From Mesostigma viride (taxonomy: Eukaryota; Streptophyta; Mesostigmatophyceae; Mesostigmatales; Mesostigmataceae), in NCBI GenBank assembly GCA_009746045.1, contig RPFO01000065.1:373071-437070 (forward strand): a stretch of DNA of 64,000 bases. Reading direction: 5' to 3'. This document shows positions 12,262-24,250 of the stretch, in pieces. Each line of letters starts with the position of its first letter. The stretch's first letter is position 1. The notes beneath the pieces were generated by a model. The model worked only from the letters and a program-made list of their open reading frames with translations. It had not been told where the DNA came from and did no database searches. The translations under genes and the position numbers were made by a program.

Positions 12262-13276
12262 TGTTACTAGGGATCATCCCTAACACCATGAATGGAGTCC
12301 ATTCATGGTGTTCCACTTAGTATACCGCCCTGGCTGGCCAAGCCGCTGGGGGCCGGCCAGACCGAGGGCGGTGTCTACCCATGGCTGGTGCGAGCAAGAT
12401 GTCCTACGAATGCTATTCTACGCTGCCTAATCTTGTCCATAATGCGAGGCATACCCTTATACATACAAAAACTCTAACGACGTATGTGTGGAAAACCCTA
12501 CCGACGTTCGGGACTGTAACAAGCAAAAGTGATTTGTTGTTACATCCTTTGTTTTTGAACGTCTGGCTTTTATTCGAGGTCTTTTGGACAAGTGTTGAGA
12601 AAGTTATAAGGTTTTCCAGGAAGGCGGTACTTGGAACTTGTACTTTGTCAACCGCTTCTGCAAGTCGGCGACTTGCAGAAGCCCTTATTGGTCGTGGCCT
12701 GATCCACGTGGGGCTAGTTTGTTGGTCGGTACTATCAAGTCTTAAATGTTCCTTTGGGACTTCAGAGCTTATACTACAGATTCAGGATCTCATGTCTGGA
12801 TTCTGCCAGGCTGTGTGTGTTGTTGTTCTGTTTCGTGTGACTAGGAAGGATAAGAAGATCTCGTTTTGCGATTCCATGATTCTGATTGGTTCCTTTCAGG
12901 CCAAGGTTGAGGCAAGCTCGACAAGCACCTCCTCGATATCACAGACGTGGGGTCGCCATTATTGACACGTTGGTTTTGATCCATCCTGATCATGGTATAA
13001 TAAAGCTTGTCTTTGTTGTCCATCGTCCAAAAAGCCCTTTGACACTAGACTGCTTTCAGTTCCGCAGAAGACGTCTATAGGGCACAACTTCTCTTTGTGT
13101 CTACAAGGGGTGTGGTTCCCCCCCCCTCCCCTTCTAAATCACGTGCTGTGGAATCTCCATCTCAACGTTGCCCGGATACATTTGAATATTATTATGAGAC
13201 TCAAGAACTCAACCAAGGTAAAGATCTTTCATATTTGGACTACGGATGATGATGATGATCATTTTTAGTCGTTACA
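12262..13276 (+). repeat. Probable 5' LTR of the Ty3/gypsy-like element
   Basis: Bounded by TGTTACTAGG at the left and GTTACA directly before a primer-binding-site-like sequence at the right (TG...CA ends), about 1.0 kb. A TATA/poly(A)-like GTATAATAAAGC occurs near 12995. The second LTR is not in the window, so the left end is inferred. Two overlapping inverted repeats lie at its start (12260-12312). Confidence 0.45.
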
Positions 13277-13290
13277 TTGGTATCGGAGGA
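13277..13290 (+). other. Primer binding site for tRNA-iMet (variant)
   Basis: TTGGTATCGGAGG follows the putative LTR end. LTR retrotransposons commonly carry TGGTATCAGAGC here, complementary to the 3' end of initiator tRNA-Met; this copy differs at a few positions. Confidence 0.45.
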
Positions 13291-13510
13291 TGATTCTCTC
13301 TCTACTTCGGTGTTTCTCTTGAGGCTGAATCTTCCGGCTAGTACAATGTTGAAAAGACGTCTATCATCCGGGAAGAACAATGGCGTTGCGGAAAACTTCC
13401 AGTCAATAAAGAGAGAGACATATCCTCCTGTGACTGTCTTGCTCTTTCTGACAGGAGGTCAGCCGTAACCGTTGTTTCTACTTGGTAGACAATCGCGACC
13501 CAATGTGGTG

Positions 13511-15100
13511 GTATGAGTAGTTCAAAGACACAATCACCTTTACACCCAACGGAACCAGGTGCGGGAGATCCTTCTTCATCTCATTCACCTCTCTCTAGAG
13601 AAGGTGCTGCGCGAACTACCCATATATACTCCACGACATCAACTTGATTTTGATTGTACTTCTATGTCTGAAGTGAGGCGGGCCTCGCTGTCCGTTGGGC
13701 CGAAGTTTTCTGTGATTGCATGCGTCTGGTATCCAACCACGGCGAGCCGTCGCTGACCGGTGTGCCGGGTCGAGGAGAGGGTCGCTGTCGCCCAGGGTCT
13801 CGGGCGAGCACACTCCAGTTCCTAGTGCTTCGTTATCCTTTCTTTTTCCTGTTAACACCACGCCAGGTCGAGACGGGGCCCGCTTAGCAGCGGATCGCCT
13901 CTCAGCAGCAAAAATCAAACTACAACAACAAGATGAACAATGTTCATGCAGCGATGTATAGAAAGATGGTGGAGGATCGAACAGGATATGTGGAACAGGA
14001 TGTGGGTGGAACAGGATGTGCATGGGTGGAACAGGATGTGGGACGACTTCGTCAGATCGAGGATTGCGGATGAGGAGGAGGCCATGCGTGAGATGGTTGC
14101 TAGAGTGGGGAGAGAGGCTCCTAAGTTGGGTGACAGAGGGGTTCTACCTTATCACTCCACAGTTGCTCTGGGGAATGAGACGCAGGATATGTAGCGAGAG
14201 ACAGGGGCTTGCAGGCGACCTCGGTCACCGCCTTCGCCACACCCGCCAGCGAGGTCCCCGTGACCATCACGTACACGTTGCCGCCACATCAAGGCCCGGC
14301 TCCACCTTTTCCCAAGGTTGAATCTGTAGACAAGCTGTCGCTCCCTAACCTTACCCATCGCAGCTTTGATCATTTCTCTATCATTGAAGTTTCAGGACGT
14401 GTTCGCTATCCACTTTGCCAACTATATGGCAAACGAGCGGAAGAACAACTTACCTAGCTGGACATTCATTCATCACAAGAAATGGTCCGGCAGCGAATGA
14501 GCGACAGTGCAGTCTGACAGGTTTGACGAGTTTTTGCGTTCTCCAGCAGGTAACACTTGCAAGGATTTACCCACCCTCATGTTGTCCTTCAGACGATTCT
14601 TGCTTCCCCAGGACCAGCTTCGCCTGGACCGGGACTCTTTGCATGGCTAACTGTACGCAGGCGGGACTCACGTTACCACATGCAGTATGTGGAGAGGTTC
14701 ACCAATCTAAGATCGAGCCAAGATCCCCCAGCCAGTGTTCGGACTGCTGAGGCTCTGCACAGGTTCCTGCATGGGCTTTCCCCTCAAGTCAGGGTCGACA
14801 TTGACAAACACTTTTCTCCTACGCGGACTATGTCGAATGGAAGTGCATGGGACGTGCAATGTGCTGTCTTATGCCCTCACTCAGTGTGTCGTGTACCCGA
14901 CTTCTCCATCAAGTGGGAGCCCACTGCAGGTACCCAAGCATCCTCTCTCAAGAAGCCACTGAACCAGCTGGACGCTGTGCTTGAGGAGCTCAATGCCCTG
15001 GAGCAGTCCAAGGGGGCCTGTTTCACGTGCGGTCAACCAGGGCACTTTGCACGTACGTGACTGCCCCACCAAGCGGGACCACTTTTCCAGCTGACACCAA
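13511..15100 (+). pseudogene. gag of the Ty3/gypsy-like element, frameshifted, with CCHC knuckle
   Basis: A start at 13511 reads MSSSKTQSPLHPTEPGAGDP and stops soon after. Further pieces follow in other frames: RLSAAKIKLQQQDE near 13900, VTITYTLPPHQGPAPPFPKV near 14260, and a long frame 14557-15057 with RYHMQYVERFTNLRSSQDPP and LHRFLHGLSPQVRVDIDKHF, typical of a gag capsid. The zinc knuckle CFTCGQPGHFAR at 15019-15054 should end in RDC, but a tandem 4-base duplication (ACGTACGT) shifts the frame one residue before the last cysteine. The element is therefore inactive. Confidence 0.7.
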
Positions 15101-15562
15101 GGGTCCACAAGGTTCTCTTCCCTTCACACGGCCATCCAGTTTACCTCCTGGGGTCAACCAGAGCGACCACCGGATGCAGCCAGGGTTCAGCTAGACCCAA
15201 CTTCCAGTCGTCAGGTAGGGGGCCCTTCCAGTCGAAGGCCTTCAGCAGACAGGACAGACGAAGGATGGTCAACGCGATGTGGCAGCTCCTGGCTGAGGAG
15301 GAGGGTGGTGATGGGGATGAGGAACCTCCAGATGATCAGCAGGTGCAGCTTCCAGTTGGGGGCTCGTCTTCAGTCAACCCCCCTGAGCTGCCAAAAAACT
15401 AGTGGACCCCCCAGAACTACGCGGTCCAGCTGTTGAGTTGACTGGTTTGCCTGCTGTGCATGTTCGTCCTGTGAACAATCTGTCTGCATCTGATGCTGTC
15501 ACCTCGTTGGGCCCTCCTGTTCCCAGTCATGCAGCTGCTGAAGTTTCAAGCTAGGCTGCTAA

Positions 15563-17608
15563 ATGTGCCAGTCTGACCCTTTGTTGGCTCAGCCTCTACT
15601 ATGTCTCTTCATGGTTGACTCTGGTGCAGGGAGTAGTTACATCTCTACTTCCCTGGTTCAGGAGCTGCAATTACCGGTTCTCCCTCACCCAACACATGTT
15701 CGAGTCAAATATTCTGATGGCAGACAGAGTAACAGTCACCTGGCTATGTGCACCTGACCTTCCAGGTGTGCCCACTAATTCCAACCTTATCAGTCACAGC
15801 AGACGTCATTCCACTCACTGCTAGCTGCTATTGTGATTCTGGGGATGCCTTGGTCAGTGGAGTCTGCTAACCCTGCTATCTCGTGGTCAGATAAGGTGGT
15901 GCAGTTCCAGGATGGGTCGGTGTGGGACCCCACTACGGTGGTAAGAGGGGGAGCAAGACCAGTCACGGAGTGCTGTTCTACCAACGAGGCCGTCAATGAT
16001 GGGAAAGGGGTTTCAGGTGCTCTGCACTGTCTGACAGGAGGACGTCAAGGTGCCCACCCTGGAGGAGAAGCGTGCTGCATAATAACTTAAACATGTGTGG
16101 TCTGCTCAACACACCTTGTCTTACCTGGCTACCTACCCAGTAGATCACATCTTTTTCCTCCATGCACCTGATACCTAATTCCCCCACTGACGTGACCCTT
16201 GGACACACGGTGAATGCAGTCAGCCCAGCACCAGCCGTCACAGAGGAGGAGCAGAGACTGCATGATGCCCTGCTGGACAGGTTTGCTTCTATTTAATTTC
16301 AATACAAGATGCCTCAGTACCCTCGATCCTGAGGGGCCCATCACTCATGTCATCAAACTCATGGAAGGTGCTCGTCACCCCGGCTATACACCCATGTATA
16401 TAAGATGGGGCCTAGCTGCTGAGATGGCTGAGCTGAAGATTATTTTGACCGGGGTTGTTAGATCAAGCTGGACTCATCCTCCCTGCCGCTGCCAATAGCC
16501 CCTTCAGTTCTGGATGTCTTCTGGTACCAAAGCATGACGGCATGGCTGGCGGTTGTGTATATTTGACCTGAGAGACCTGAACAAGGTCACTGTCAAGTCG
16601 AAATACCCACTGCCTAGCTAGAATTGATGAGTTGCTAGAGAGGACAGCAGGAGCGTCTTACTTCACCAAGTTTGACCTCAGGCATGCCTTCTGGCAAATC
16701 AGAGTAGCGGCCACAGAAGATATCCCCAAAACTGCATTCTCCACACCATTGGGCCAATGCCAATGGACTGTCATGCCCGTGGGGGCTTCCAACAGCCCGG
16801 CCACTACTATGCAAATGTTTGTAAATGCCGGCCATACTTGGCCATCTGACAGGAAACACACTGCCTCAAATTTCCCCTGACCTACGGAACCCCAGGTTCA
16901 AAGACATTGCTAATTTGTGTGACACTGCAAGAGCTGTGTTCAGGAAGTACGTGGTGGCTACATGGACGACATCCTGGTACACTCACGGACCTTCAAGGAG
17001 CACCTGGAGAACGTGGAAGAAGTCCTCAAGGTCATCCAGCAGTACCACGTACTCGTCCGTCAAAAGGTCCAAGGTGGAGTGGGGTCATGAGGTTAGGTCA
17101 GTCAGTTGGGGTACAAGCTGAGTTCCCTGGGTATGACACCAGTGACAATGCCAAGATTGCTGCCATGATTCCTAGAATGGCCTGCATGTGTTGCAGTCTG
17201 CACATGATGTTAAATCCTTCCTGGGCATGGTAGGCTGGTACAGGGGTTTCATCCCTGACATGGCTGCCATTTCTACTCCCTTACTGGACTTATAATAATA
17301 ATTGATCAAGAAGGAAGCCCAGTTTGAGTGGACTGACAGGTGTCAGCAGGCATTTGACATGCTGAAGCAGAAGCTCACCACCGCCCCTGTGCTAGTAGGC
17401 CCCAACCTTGATCTGCCTTATGTATCAGGTTAGGTCAGATGCCTCGCAAGTAGGTGCTGTGCTGATGCAAGACCATGGTTATTGGCCACAGCCAGTGGAG
17501 TACATGTCTAAGACCATGAGCTCAGCTGAGCGCAACTACCCTGGCAGGGCATGAGCAGGAGTTGCTGGGCTTTGTGGTGGCATGTCACAAGTGGGAACAT
17601 CTGCTTAA
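15563..17608 (+). pseudogene. Ty3/gypsy-like protease, reverse transcriptase and start of RNase H
   Basis: Protease: LFMVDSGAGSSYIS near 15605, with the DSG active site triad. RT: YFTKFDLRHAFWQIRVAATE at about 16660-16720 (motif A), VMPVGASNSPATTMQMF (motif B) and the catalytic YMDD at 16959-16970, followed by ILVHSRTFKEHLENVEEVL. SFLGMVGWYRGFIPDMAAIS (about 17215) is the RT thumb/connection, and SDASQVGAVLMQ (about 17430) opens RNase H. The order protease, RT, RNase H and the YMDD sequence fit Ty3/gypsy. Many frameshifts and stops make it a pseudogene. The frame is then cut by the DNA transposon at 17609 and resumes at 19881. Confidence 0.85.
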
Positions 17609-19880
17609 GGGGTCCGGACGGACCGGAATTATTTCGCGCCAAAAAATTCCCGCCGGTATACCCGACGCTACCTCGGCACGTGAAATTGTGGTGCACGATG
17701 CGCGTAACCCTTGCGCCAAGTTGGCCATGGCGACGTGCGTTCGGTAATAAATGCAGTAATATGGCAATAAGACCGCAGAAAATTATGCAGATGCGTCAAA
17801 TCAAAGTTTCATCATGATCTTGCGTAGCCGAAGATGCATTATTGACGAGATCGATGCCATTTTTCATCCGCGTTTGCGAGGGGGTCTGGCCCGGAAATCT
17901 TGCCGCAACGAATAAGCAGCAATACATGCCTACAGCGATAATTACAAAGGTTCTTAGTCCCTAGCGATGCAGAAAGCAACGTTCATTAACGGGGAGATTG
18001 AAAATGTTAAAGAACCTTTTATTTTATTACTTTTCCTCGTCATTTTCGGAAAGAAAACGCCAGGTCCTGCTTTATGCGCTGTCAACCCGTCCATGGGTGG
18101 CTGGCATTTCTTGCGCGCCTTGTCAGGAAAGATAGCATGCCATTGTACGTCTATTATCCAGTGGTTACCCCCGAAGTCTATTGCGTTTAGAAATCCCTTT
18201 ATTCTAAGCTTTCAGCACGGTTTCCTGGAAGGGTGCGTTGTTTTGTTCGCCGCTTGCTGCATGCACGTCTCTAGTTTTCCGGCAGCTTTCAACCGATTCG
18301 CTTACGTTATGCGTGGCAAGCTCTGAAATCCTGTCTAGGATTGATTTGGGTAATATCAAGGTAAGCTGCTACGTTAATGTAATGATATATAGAAGGATTT
18401 GGATGGCAGAGTGCTTATATTGCATATTCAACACGTACCCCGGCATGCCTCGAGGGCGGCATGCCGTTGCAACAAGCTGGCGAGCATATGAACCGTGCGT
18501 CTCAACGTGCTGGGAAACAAGGTGGCTATACTTCTCTTGCTGGCCATGCTTTGTATATGTGTAAGCTATGCTTACGTGTGTGTTCTCTTTAGATTTGTGG
18601 ATCACAGCCACTATGCATCACAATCAATGTGCTCTCAAGAATGCTAGCCATGCTTATGAGGATGGCTGCAAGCCATTTCTCTTATGGCTTTGCTGTATTT
18701 CGTGTTTGCGCTTACAGTTCTGTTTTGTTGGTTGGTTTTTGAACGGGGTGATGTGAACCTGCAGGGTTAGAACATTGTGTTATTATTGCTGGTTGATTGA
18801 GGCATCATCCTCTACTCTAAGTCAGCATAGCACGTGTATATGAGCATGCTGTTTATGCACCTTATTGTTGAGCATGGTTTACAACCATGGTGAGGTGTGG
18901 GGTGTGGCTAGCATGTACGAGTCACCCATCTAATCCCACATGTTTCTGTTGCTATTGAACGTTGCTTGGGCCTCTAAACATTTCTGTTATTACCAATGAA
19001 GATTGCCAACTATGCTACCATAGTGTGGTGCTGCATGCTATGAATGACCTCTCTAGTACTCAAGGCTCATGCTCAGCTTGATCCTGCATTTGGTGGCTGT
19101 TTGTATAACTCAATTGGCAGCCGTCTATGTTAGGATTCTGATGATTTGTGGTGGGCAGGTGATGAAAAGGGTTATGTTTGAGCTCATGCCAGTCTATACT
19201 AGGGTTGAGGGGTGGCAGTTGAGGACACTAGTTTATGCCATCAGTCTAGCTCAGAATGACCTGAATTTTGATTCCAAGATAGTTTGCATGATAAATAACT
19301 TGCTGGCACCTTGTTTGCCCACACTGTGGTGGGCAAGGTTGTGATTGGTGTGGCATGTGTCTTAAACCGTATTTTCGTGCATTTTTTTTTTCATACAAAA
19401 GTGTTGGCTGTTCACATACGTGGTCAGAATGAGCTGAAAATTGGTGCCATTGATATTCCCACCCTGTGGAAGTTATTTTTATCTCCCTGGGCCCAACCCA
19501 TGCGTATTTGATTTGATTTTTTTTTTTTAGTCACAAAAAAGACGTATTTTTTGGTTAACTGCATAAGTATGCCCAGACGTGCGATTTTGGTGCTGCAAAT
19601 TAGCTCCATTCTTTGGTCTGGGTGGGGATTTGAACTTTTTATGGTGTTTGGTACACAAGTGTGGGGGGGTTGTCCTAGGCAATCCGTGCTTGTAGGACGT
19701 GTCCTTGCCAGATTTAGCTCCCTGCACATGTATTGTGATGGGCCTTGAACTCAACAAGTAGTGGGATGCATGCCCAAGGGTCATATTTATGGTCCCCCAT
19801 CATCATTTGCATTGCCAGCATGGGTATTGAGTGCAAAACATGTGTATTCAATTTGGGGGGGGGCAGGTCCGTCCGGACCC
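17609..19880 (+). mobile_element. TTAA-type non-autonomous DNA transposon, copy A (inside Ty3/gypsy RNase H)
   Basis: 2.27 kb with perfect 15-base terminal inverted repeats, GGGTCCGGACGGACC at 17610-17624 and its complement at 19866-19880. It is preceded by TTAA (17605-17608). Removing it restores RNase H: CHKWEHLL, K, then FSVASAKDGQGKESITLMTD. The right-hand TTAA is absent, which fits a 4-base deletion after insertion (a 2-base AG duplication is the alternative). Both subterminal regions match the element at 51615-53868, for example GTGAAATTGTGGTGCACGAT and ATGGGGGACCATAAATATGA. Only short ORFs without transposase motifs are present, so it is non-autonomous. TTAA targets suggest Kolobok or piggyBac. 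Confidence 0.75.
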
Positions 19881-20144
19881 AGTTCTCTGTTGCTAGTGCC
19901 AAGGATGGGCAGGGTAAGGAGTCAATCACACTGATGACTGACCAGTGACCACAGGCCCTTGGTGCATGTGCTACAGCAGAACAGGATAAGTAAGAGGATG
20001 GCGGGATGGATTGAATACCTGCATGGGGGGTTTCAACCTTTCTCTGTGCAGTACTACGTGCCAGGCTCACAGAATGTGGTGCCAGATGCCCTCTCCAGGA
20101 GGCGGGACCTGATGGGGGAGTTCCAAGAGGACTTTATTATATAA
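19881..20144 (+). pseudogene. Ty3/gypsy-like RNase H, distal part
   Basis: Continues the interrupted RNase H: LMTDQ, then LVHVLQQNRISKRMAGWIEY and VPGSQNVVPDALSRRRDLMG, the standard end of Ty3/gypsy RNase H before integrase. A stop replaces part of TDHRPL. No integrase or 3' LTR follows: at about 20150-20220 the sequence changes to a pyrimidine-rich stretch and then LINE sequence, so the element is truncated at its 3' side. Confidence 0.8.
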
Positions 20145-20221
20145 TTTAAAATTTTTACTTCTTTCTTGCTTAATTGTCTTTTTCCCTCTCCTTTACCACT
20201 TCTCTTTGTGCCTCATTGTGC

Positions 20222-20420
20222 TAGACGCCGCAAGGCCCCGCGCACCTTCAAAGAACAGCTAGTAGAGGACATGTGGGGGCTAGCTAGGCCTTTCCGTGAT
20301 TTGGAACAAGATGATGGACAAGGCCAAGTGGGCCCAGGTCATAGAGGTCGACAACGAACCCCCTCCCGTGGGGAAGCGCCCGCGTGTTTGCAAACGCGGG
20401 AAGCACACTAGACGAGACCC
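20222..20420 (+). mobile_element. 3' end of a further LINE (family D), fragment
   Basis: Two overlapping frames give RRKAPRTFKEQLVEDMWGL and MMDKAKWAQVIEVDNEPPPV followed by GKRPRVCKRGKHTR. The pattern KxxW..V.....P.PVGK plus basic residues is the same C-terminal signature as LINE A (MVRKDRWQVVMKETTPKPVG) and LINE C at 36525 (QDKTRWKKIVKAHTPDPVGK). It is inferred to be a separate LINE tail placed directly before LINE A. Confidence 0.4.
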
Positions 20421-20482
20421 CTAGTGTAGAGGGCACCACAGATATTGGCTTGATGTTGTAGATAGATTTGACCGGTAGGATT

Positions 20483-22950
20483 GTGTGTACCCATCCATCC
20501 GTCGTCAAAAACGCGCCCACAAGCGCGCGGCCGAGGCGTTCGTCGACGCGCTGGACATCCCGGCCAGCCACGCCCAGCTGTTCGCTGCCGGCCCGGCATC
20601 GGCCCTAGTTCGGCACCTCGCTGACAAGCTGCCCGCGGCCGGGGCCCTGCTGCCCCCCCGCCGCCCGCCCCGCTTCACCAGCCTGCACCGGCTCCCCGCC
20701 GTCATCCAGGCCCGGCAAGCCCTGCGCGACAACAGCGACCCCGCCCGCTACGCCCGCCTCAACTGAAGCCGATTACCACTCGGCCATCCGGCAGGCGACC
20801 AAGGATCGAGCAGGAGGACCTCCATGTCCGCGAGTACTTCGCCCACCTCAAGGACCAGCACGGCAAGTACGCCTGGACACGCCTGCGTCACGCCCAACGG
20901 CCCGCCGGCGGCGCGCAGCCGGCGCCGCGGACGCTCTCTGGCTCACCGCAGCAGCAGCTCGACCAGTGGTATTCCTCCCAGTCCCGGCTGCTCGGCACCC
21001 CCCCGCTGCCTCCGCCGCTTGGCCCTCTGGCGGCCGCACGCCTGGCAGTAGCGCCTGCGGACGTCCCTGCGCCGCCCACGCCGCCCGCCGCTGAGCAGGA
21101 CTACACGTACCCAGCCCTGAGGAAACCCCTGGCCGACCCCAACGAGCTACCGCCGTTCACCGAGCTCGAGCTGAGCACCGCCGCCAAGCAACTCCGCTTC
21201 TATGCCGCCGTTGGACCTGACCATGCAGCTCCCAGCCCCGGTGATTAAGCTGACGGCGCTCACGGGGTTCCTGCTTGACGTCTGCAACCGGATCCTGCTT
21301 GCCGACGCGCCGCCGATTCCTGAGTGGCAGCACAGCTACCGTATTATGCTGTACAAAAACAAAGGTTCCCCTGACGACCCCGCCAACTACAGCGGAGTCT
21401 GCATCCAGAGCGCCGCACTCAAGTTGTTCATGCGCATGATCCTCAACCGCCTTCGTTCTGCTCTCGACTGTCACCTTGGGGCTGTCAAATGGGCTTCCGT
21501 CCTGGGCGCAACACCTTCATGGCCATCTTCGTCGCGCGTCGCCTCTTCGAGGAAATCGCTCTCCTGCAACCTGGTGAGTTTCCCGCCATCCTGATCTTCG
21601 TCGACTTCATCAAGGCTTTTGATTCTGTCCTCTGGGACGCTCTATGGGCTGTACTTGCTCGCGCTCGCGTCCCCACTCCCCTGATTACCGTCATCCGTAC
21701 GCTGTATGAGGGGTCGACCACTTCGGTGCGCACTCAACACGGCATTACCCCGCCATGCCCACTGCAGACCGGCGTCTGGCAGGGTTGCGCCCTGTCGCCG
21801 TACCTGTTTATTATTGTAGTGGATTATGTTATGCGCCAGGCACGTGCTCGCTTTGCTAGCATTGCAGGCCGTGCCCCTGGCCTAGCGATCACGAACGAGC
21901 TTGGGGAAGGGGGGCCGACTAACAAGCAGAATTTACTAGCTGACCTCATTTATGCCGACGACATCACGCTCCTCGAGAAGCTGGAGTCTGCCCAACTCTG
22001 GCTGGACTGCCTGGCGCTCGAGGCTCGGGCGCGGTTGGTCTAGAAATCAGCCCCAAAACGGAGGCCCTAGCCCTCGGCATGGCAGGGCCCCCACCGACAC
22101 TCCGCCTCTTAGACGATGCCGAGGTCAACTACCCTCCTTCAGGCCGCTTCAAGCTGCTCGGCAGTTGGCTTCCCGACTGCGAGGACGACATGACGACACG
22201 GATCAGCATGGCGTGGGCGCACCTCCATGACCACCGCCGCTGGTGGAGCAACCCCGCCCTACCCCGGATCGTCAAGCGTGACCTCTTCAAGGTCGTCATT
22301 CTGACGATCCTGACCTACGGCGCCGAGACGTGGACACTGACGCAGGAGCTGGAGCAACGACTCGACGGCGCCGTCACCAAGATGCTGCGCAAGGCCCTTA
22401 ACATCCCCTTTGGTTTGCACATTAGTAATGAGGATTTGTACGCTGATTTGCCCTATGTTTCCCACATTATTAGGCACAGGCGCCTGGGCCTAGCCGGGCA
22501 CCTGGCCCGCACAGATCAGGTAGATACATCAGATAGACTAGCTGGCACCAAGCCCGCCCAGCCTGGGCGATATGTCCTCACCTGGCGTGCCCCCGGCCGC
22601 GCGCGGCAGGGCCGCCACCCGTGGACTTTTCGTGATAGACTCGGCATGGACATGTGCTACACTAGACGTGACGGGCTCACCCCCGGGCAGCCTCCTGGTT
22701 TGTCTGTAATATGGAGGCAGATGGTGCGCAAGGATAGATGGCAAGTAGTGATGAAGGAGACCACCCCCAAGCCTGTGGGGGCTCCGCGTGTGACCAAGTA
22801 CGGCATTCATAGCGATTCGGGCCGCGGTGCCCACACCCCTGTAACTAGGACCTAGATAGCTTACATCATCCATTCCATCCCATGTTCCCCTCCCACTGAG
22901 GACTTATGCTCACGTGACGCAGTCACGTGTCTATTAATTAATTAATTAAT
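20483..22950 (+). mobile_element. LINE family A (RTE-like non-LTR retrotransposon), 5'-truncated copy 1
   Basis: The most complete copy. 20483-20765 encodes RAHKRAAEAFVDALDIPASH and ARQALRDNSDPARYARL. 20815-21235 (frameshifted) has EYFAHLKDQHGKYAWTRLRH. The RT core is 21202-22043: LYKNKGSPDDPANYSGVCIQ, MGFRPGRNTFMAIFVARRLF, FVDFIKAFDSVLWDALWAVL (motif A), GVWQGCALSPYLFIIVVDYV (motif B) and LIYADDITLLE (catalytic DD). The C-terminal part 22079-22855 has YGAETWTLTQELEQRLDGAV and ends in TKYGIHSDSGRGAHTPVTRT. At least four frame breaks make it inactive. No endonuclease domain is included. The 3' UTR ends in a perfect hairpin (22911-22929) and a (TTAA)n tail up to 22950. The clade call (RTE-like) rests on the YGAETW...RLDG region and the short-repeat tail. 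Confidence 0.85.
22911..22929 (+). other. 3' hairpin of LINE A
   Basis: CACGTGAC-GCA-GTCACGTG is a perfect 8-base stem with a 3-base loop, directly followed by TCTATTAATTAATTAAT. The same hairpin ends the other tails: 23727-23745, 24210-24228, and on the minus strand 36935-36953, 58832-58850 and 23646-23664. Position and conservation suggest a recognition structure for the reverse transcriptase. Confidence 0.6.
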
Positions 22951-23429
22951 CCATCCGTCGATCAGGGTTAATGCTCCATGACTCCCCAACGCGAAGTACA
23001 AATAAATTCCCCGAACCTTGGAGATTGAGTCTCACATCTCGTGAACGGGTGCTGAAACTCTGAACACGTTCAGAGTTTTGCGGGCAGGTGGGGCGTCTCG
23101 CCAATCCGCGCGGCCTCAGGACGGTACGGCGCGTTGACTTTTTTAATCGTCAAACTCTCGTTCGTGAATGGATCTCTCCCCAAACTTTCCGCGCCCCGTT
23201 TTGTGTCAGTAAGTGTCAGTGCTCGCGATCCCATGCCGGGGAAGTAAAGTTAGAGAAGCTGACGAGACGGAGTTGTCAGTTAGGAACGAAAACGTTCTGA
23301 ACTTCTGAACGGGGACGTTCAGACCTGAACGGGCGAAATAGTTCAGGCCGAAATTTGGCAGAATTTCAATCGCGATACGAACGTAACGAAATTTCCAAGT
23401 ATCTGACACCGAAAAATCTCTGAAGTATA

Positions 23430-24250
23430 TCGCATGGTGACGGGCTCACCCCCGGGCAGCCTCCTGGTTTGTCTGTAATATGGAGGCAGATGGTGCGCAA
23501 GGATAGATGGCAAGTAGTGATGAAGGAGACCACCCCCAAGCCTGTGGGGGCTCCGCGTGTGACCAAGTATGGCACTCATAGCGATTCGGGCCGCGGTGCC
23601 CACACCCCTGTAACTAGGACCTAGATTAATTAATTAATTAATAGACACGTGACTGCGTCACGTGGACCTAGATAGCTTATACCATCCATTCCATCCCATG
23701 TTTCCCTCCCACTGAGGACTTATGCTCACGTGACGCAGTCACGTGTCTATTAATTAATTAATTAATATCGCATGGTATGCTGAAATTCATTGTGGTTCAG
23801 TCCGAGCGGAGAAATTTGTCAGAATTTCACTGGCGATACAAACGTAACGCAATTTCCAAGTATCTTACACCGAAATATCTCTAAAGTGCCCCCGGCCGCG
23901 CGCGGCAGGGCCGCCACCCGTGGACTTTTCGTGATAGACTCGGCATGGACATGTGCTACACTAGACGTGACGGGCTCACCCCCGGGCAGCCTCCTGGTTT
24001 GTCTGTAATATGGAGGCAGATGGTGCGCAAGGATAGATGGCAAGTAGTGATGAAGGAGACCACCCCCAAGCCTGTGGGGGCTCCGCGTGTGACCAAGTAT
24101 GGCATTCATAGCGATTCGGGCCGCGGTGCCCACACCCCTGTAACTAGGACCTAGATAGCTTATACCATCCATTCCATCCCATGTTCCCCTCCCACTGAGG
24201 ACTTATGCTCACGTGACGCAGTCACGTGTCTATTAATTAATTAATTAATC
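23430..24250 (+). mobile_element. Cluster of LINE A 3' ends, one tail inverted
   Basis: 23430-23625 repeats the LINE A C-terminus and ends early at CCTAGAT followed by a TTAA run. 23626-23664 is an inverted tail (TTAA run, AGACACGTGACTGCGTCACGTG). 23665-23766 is a direct tail. 23887-24250 is a fourth, longer 3' end with hairpin and tail. Between them lie pieces of another dispersed repeat (23300-23430, 23770-23890, 24250-24370). The pattern looks like repeated 5'-truncated insertion next to older AT-rich tails. Confidence 0.75.
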
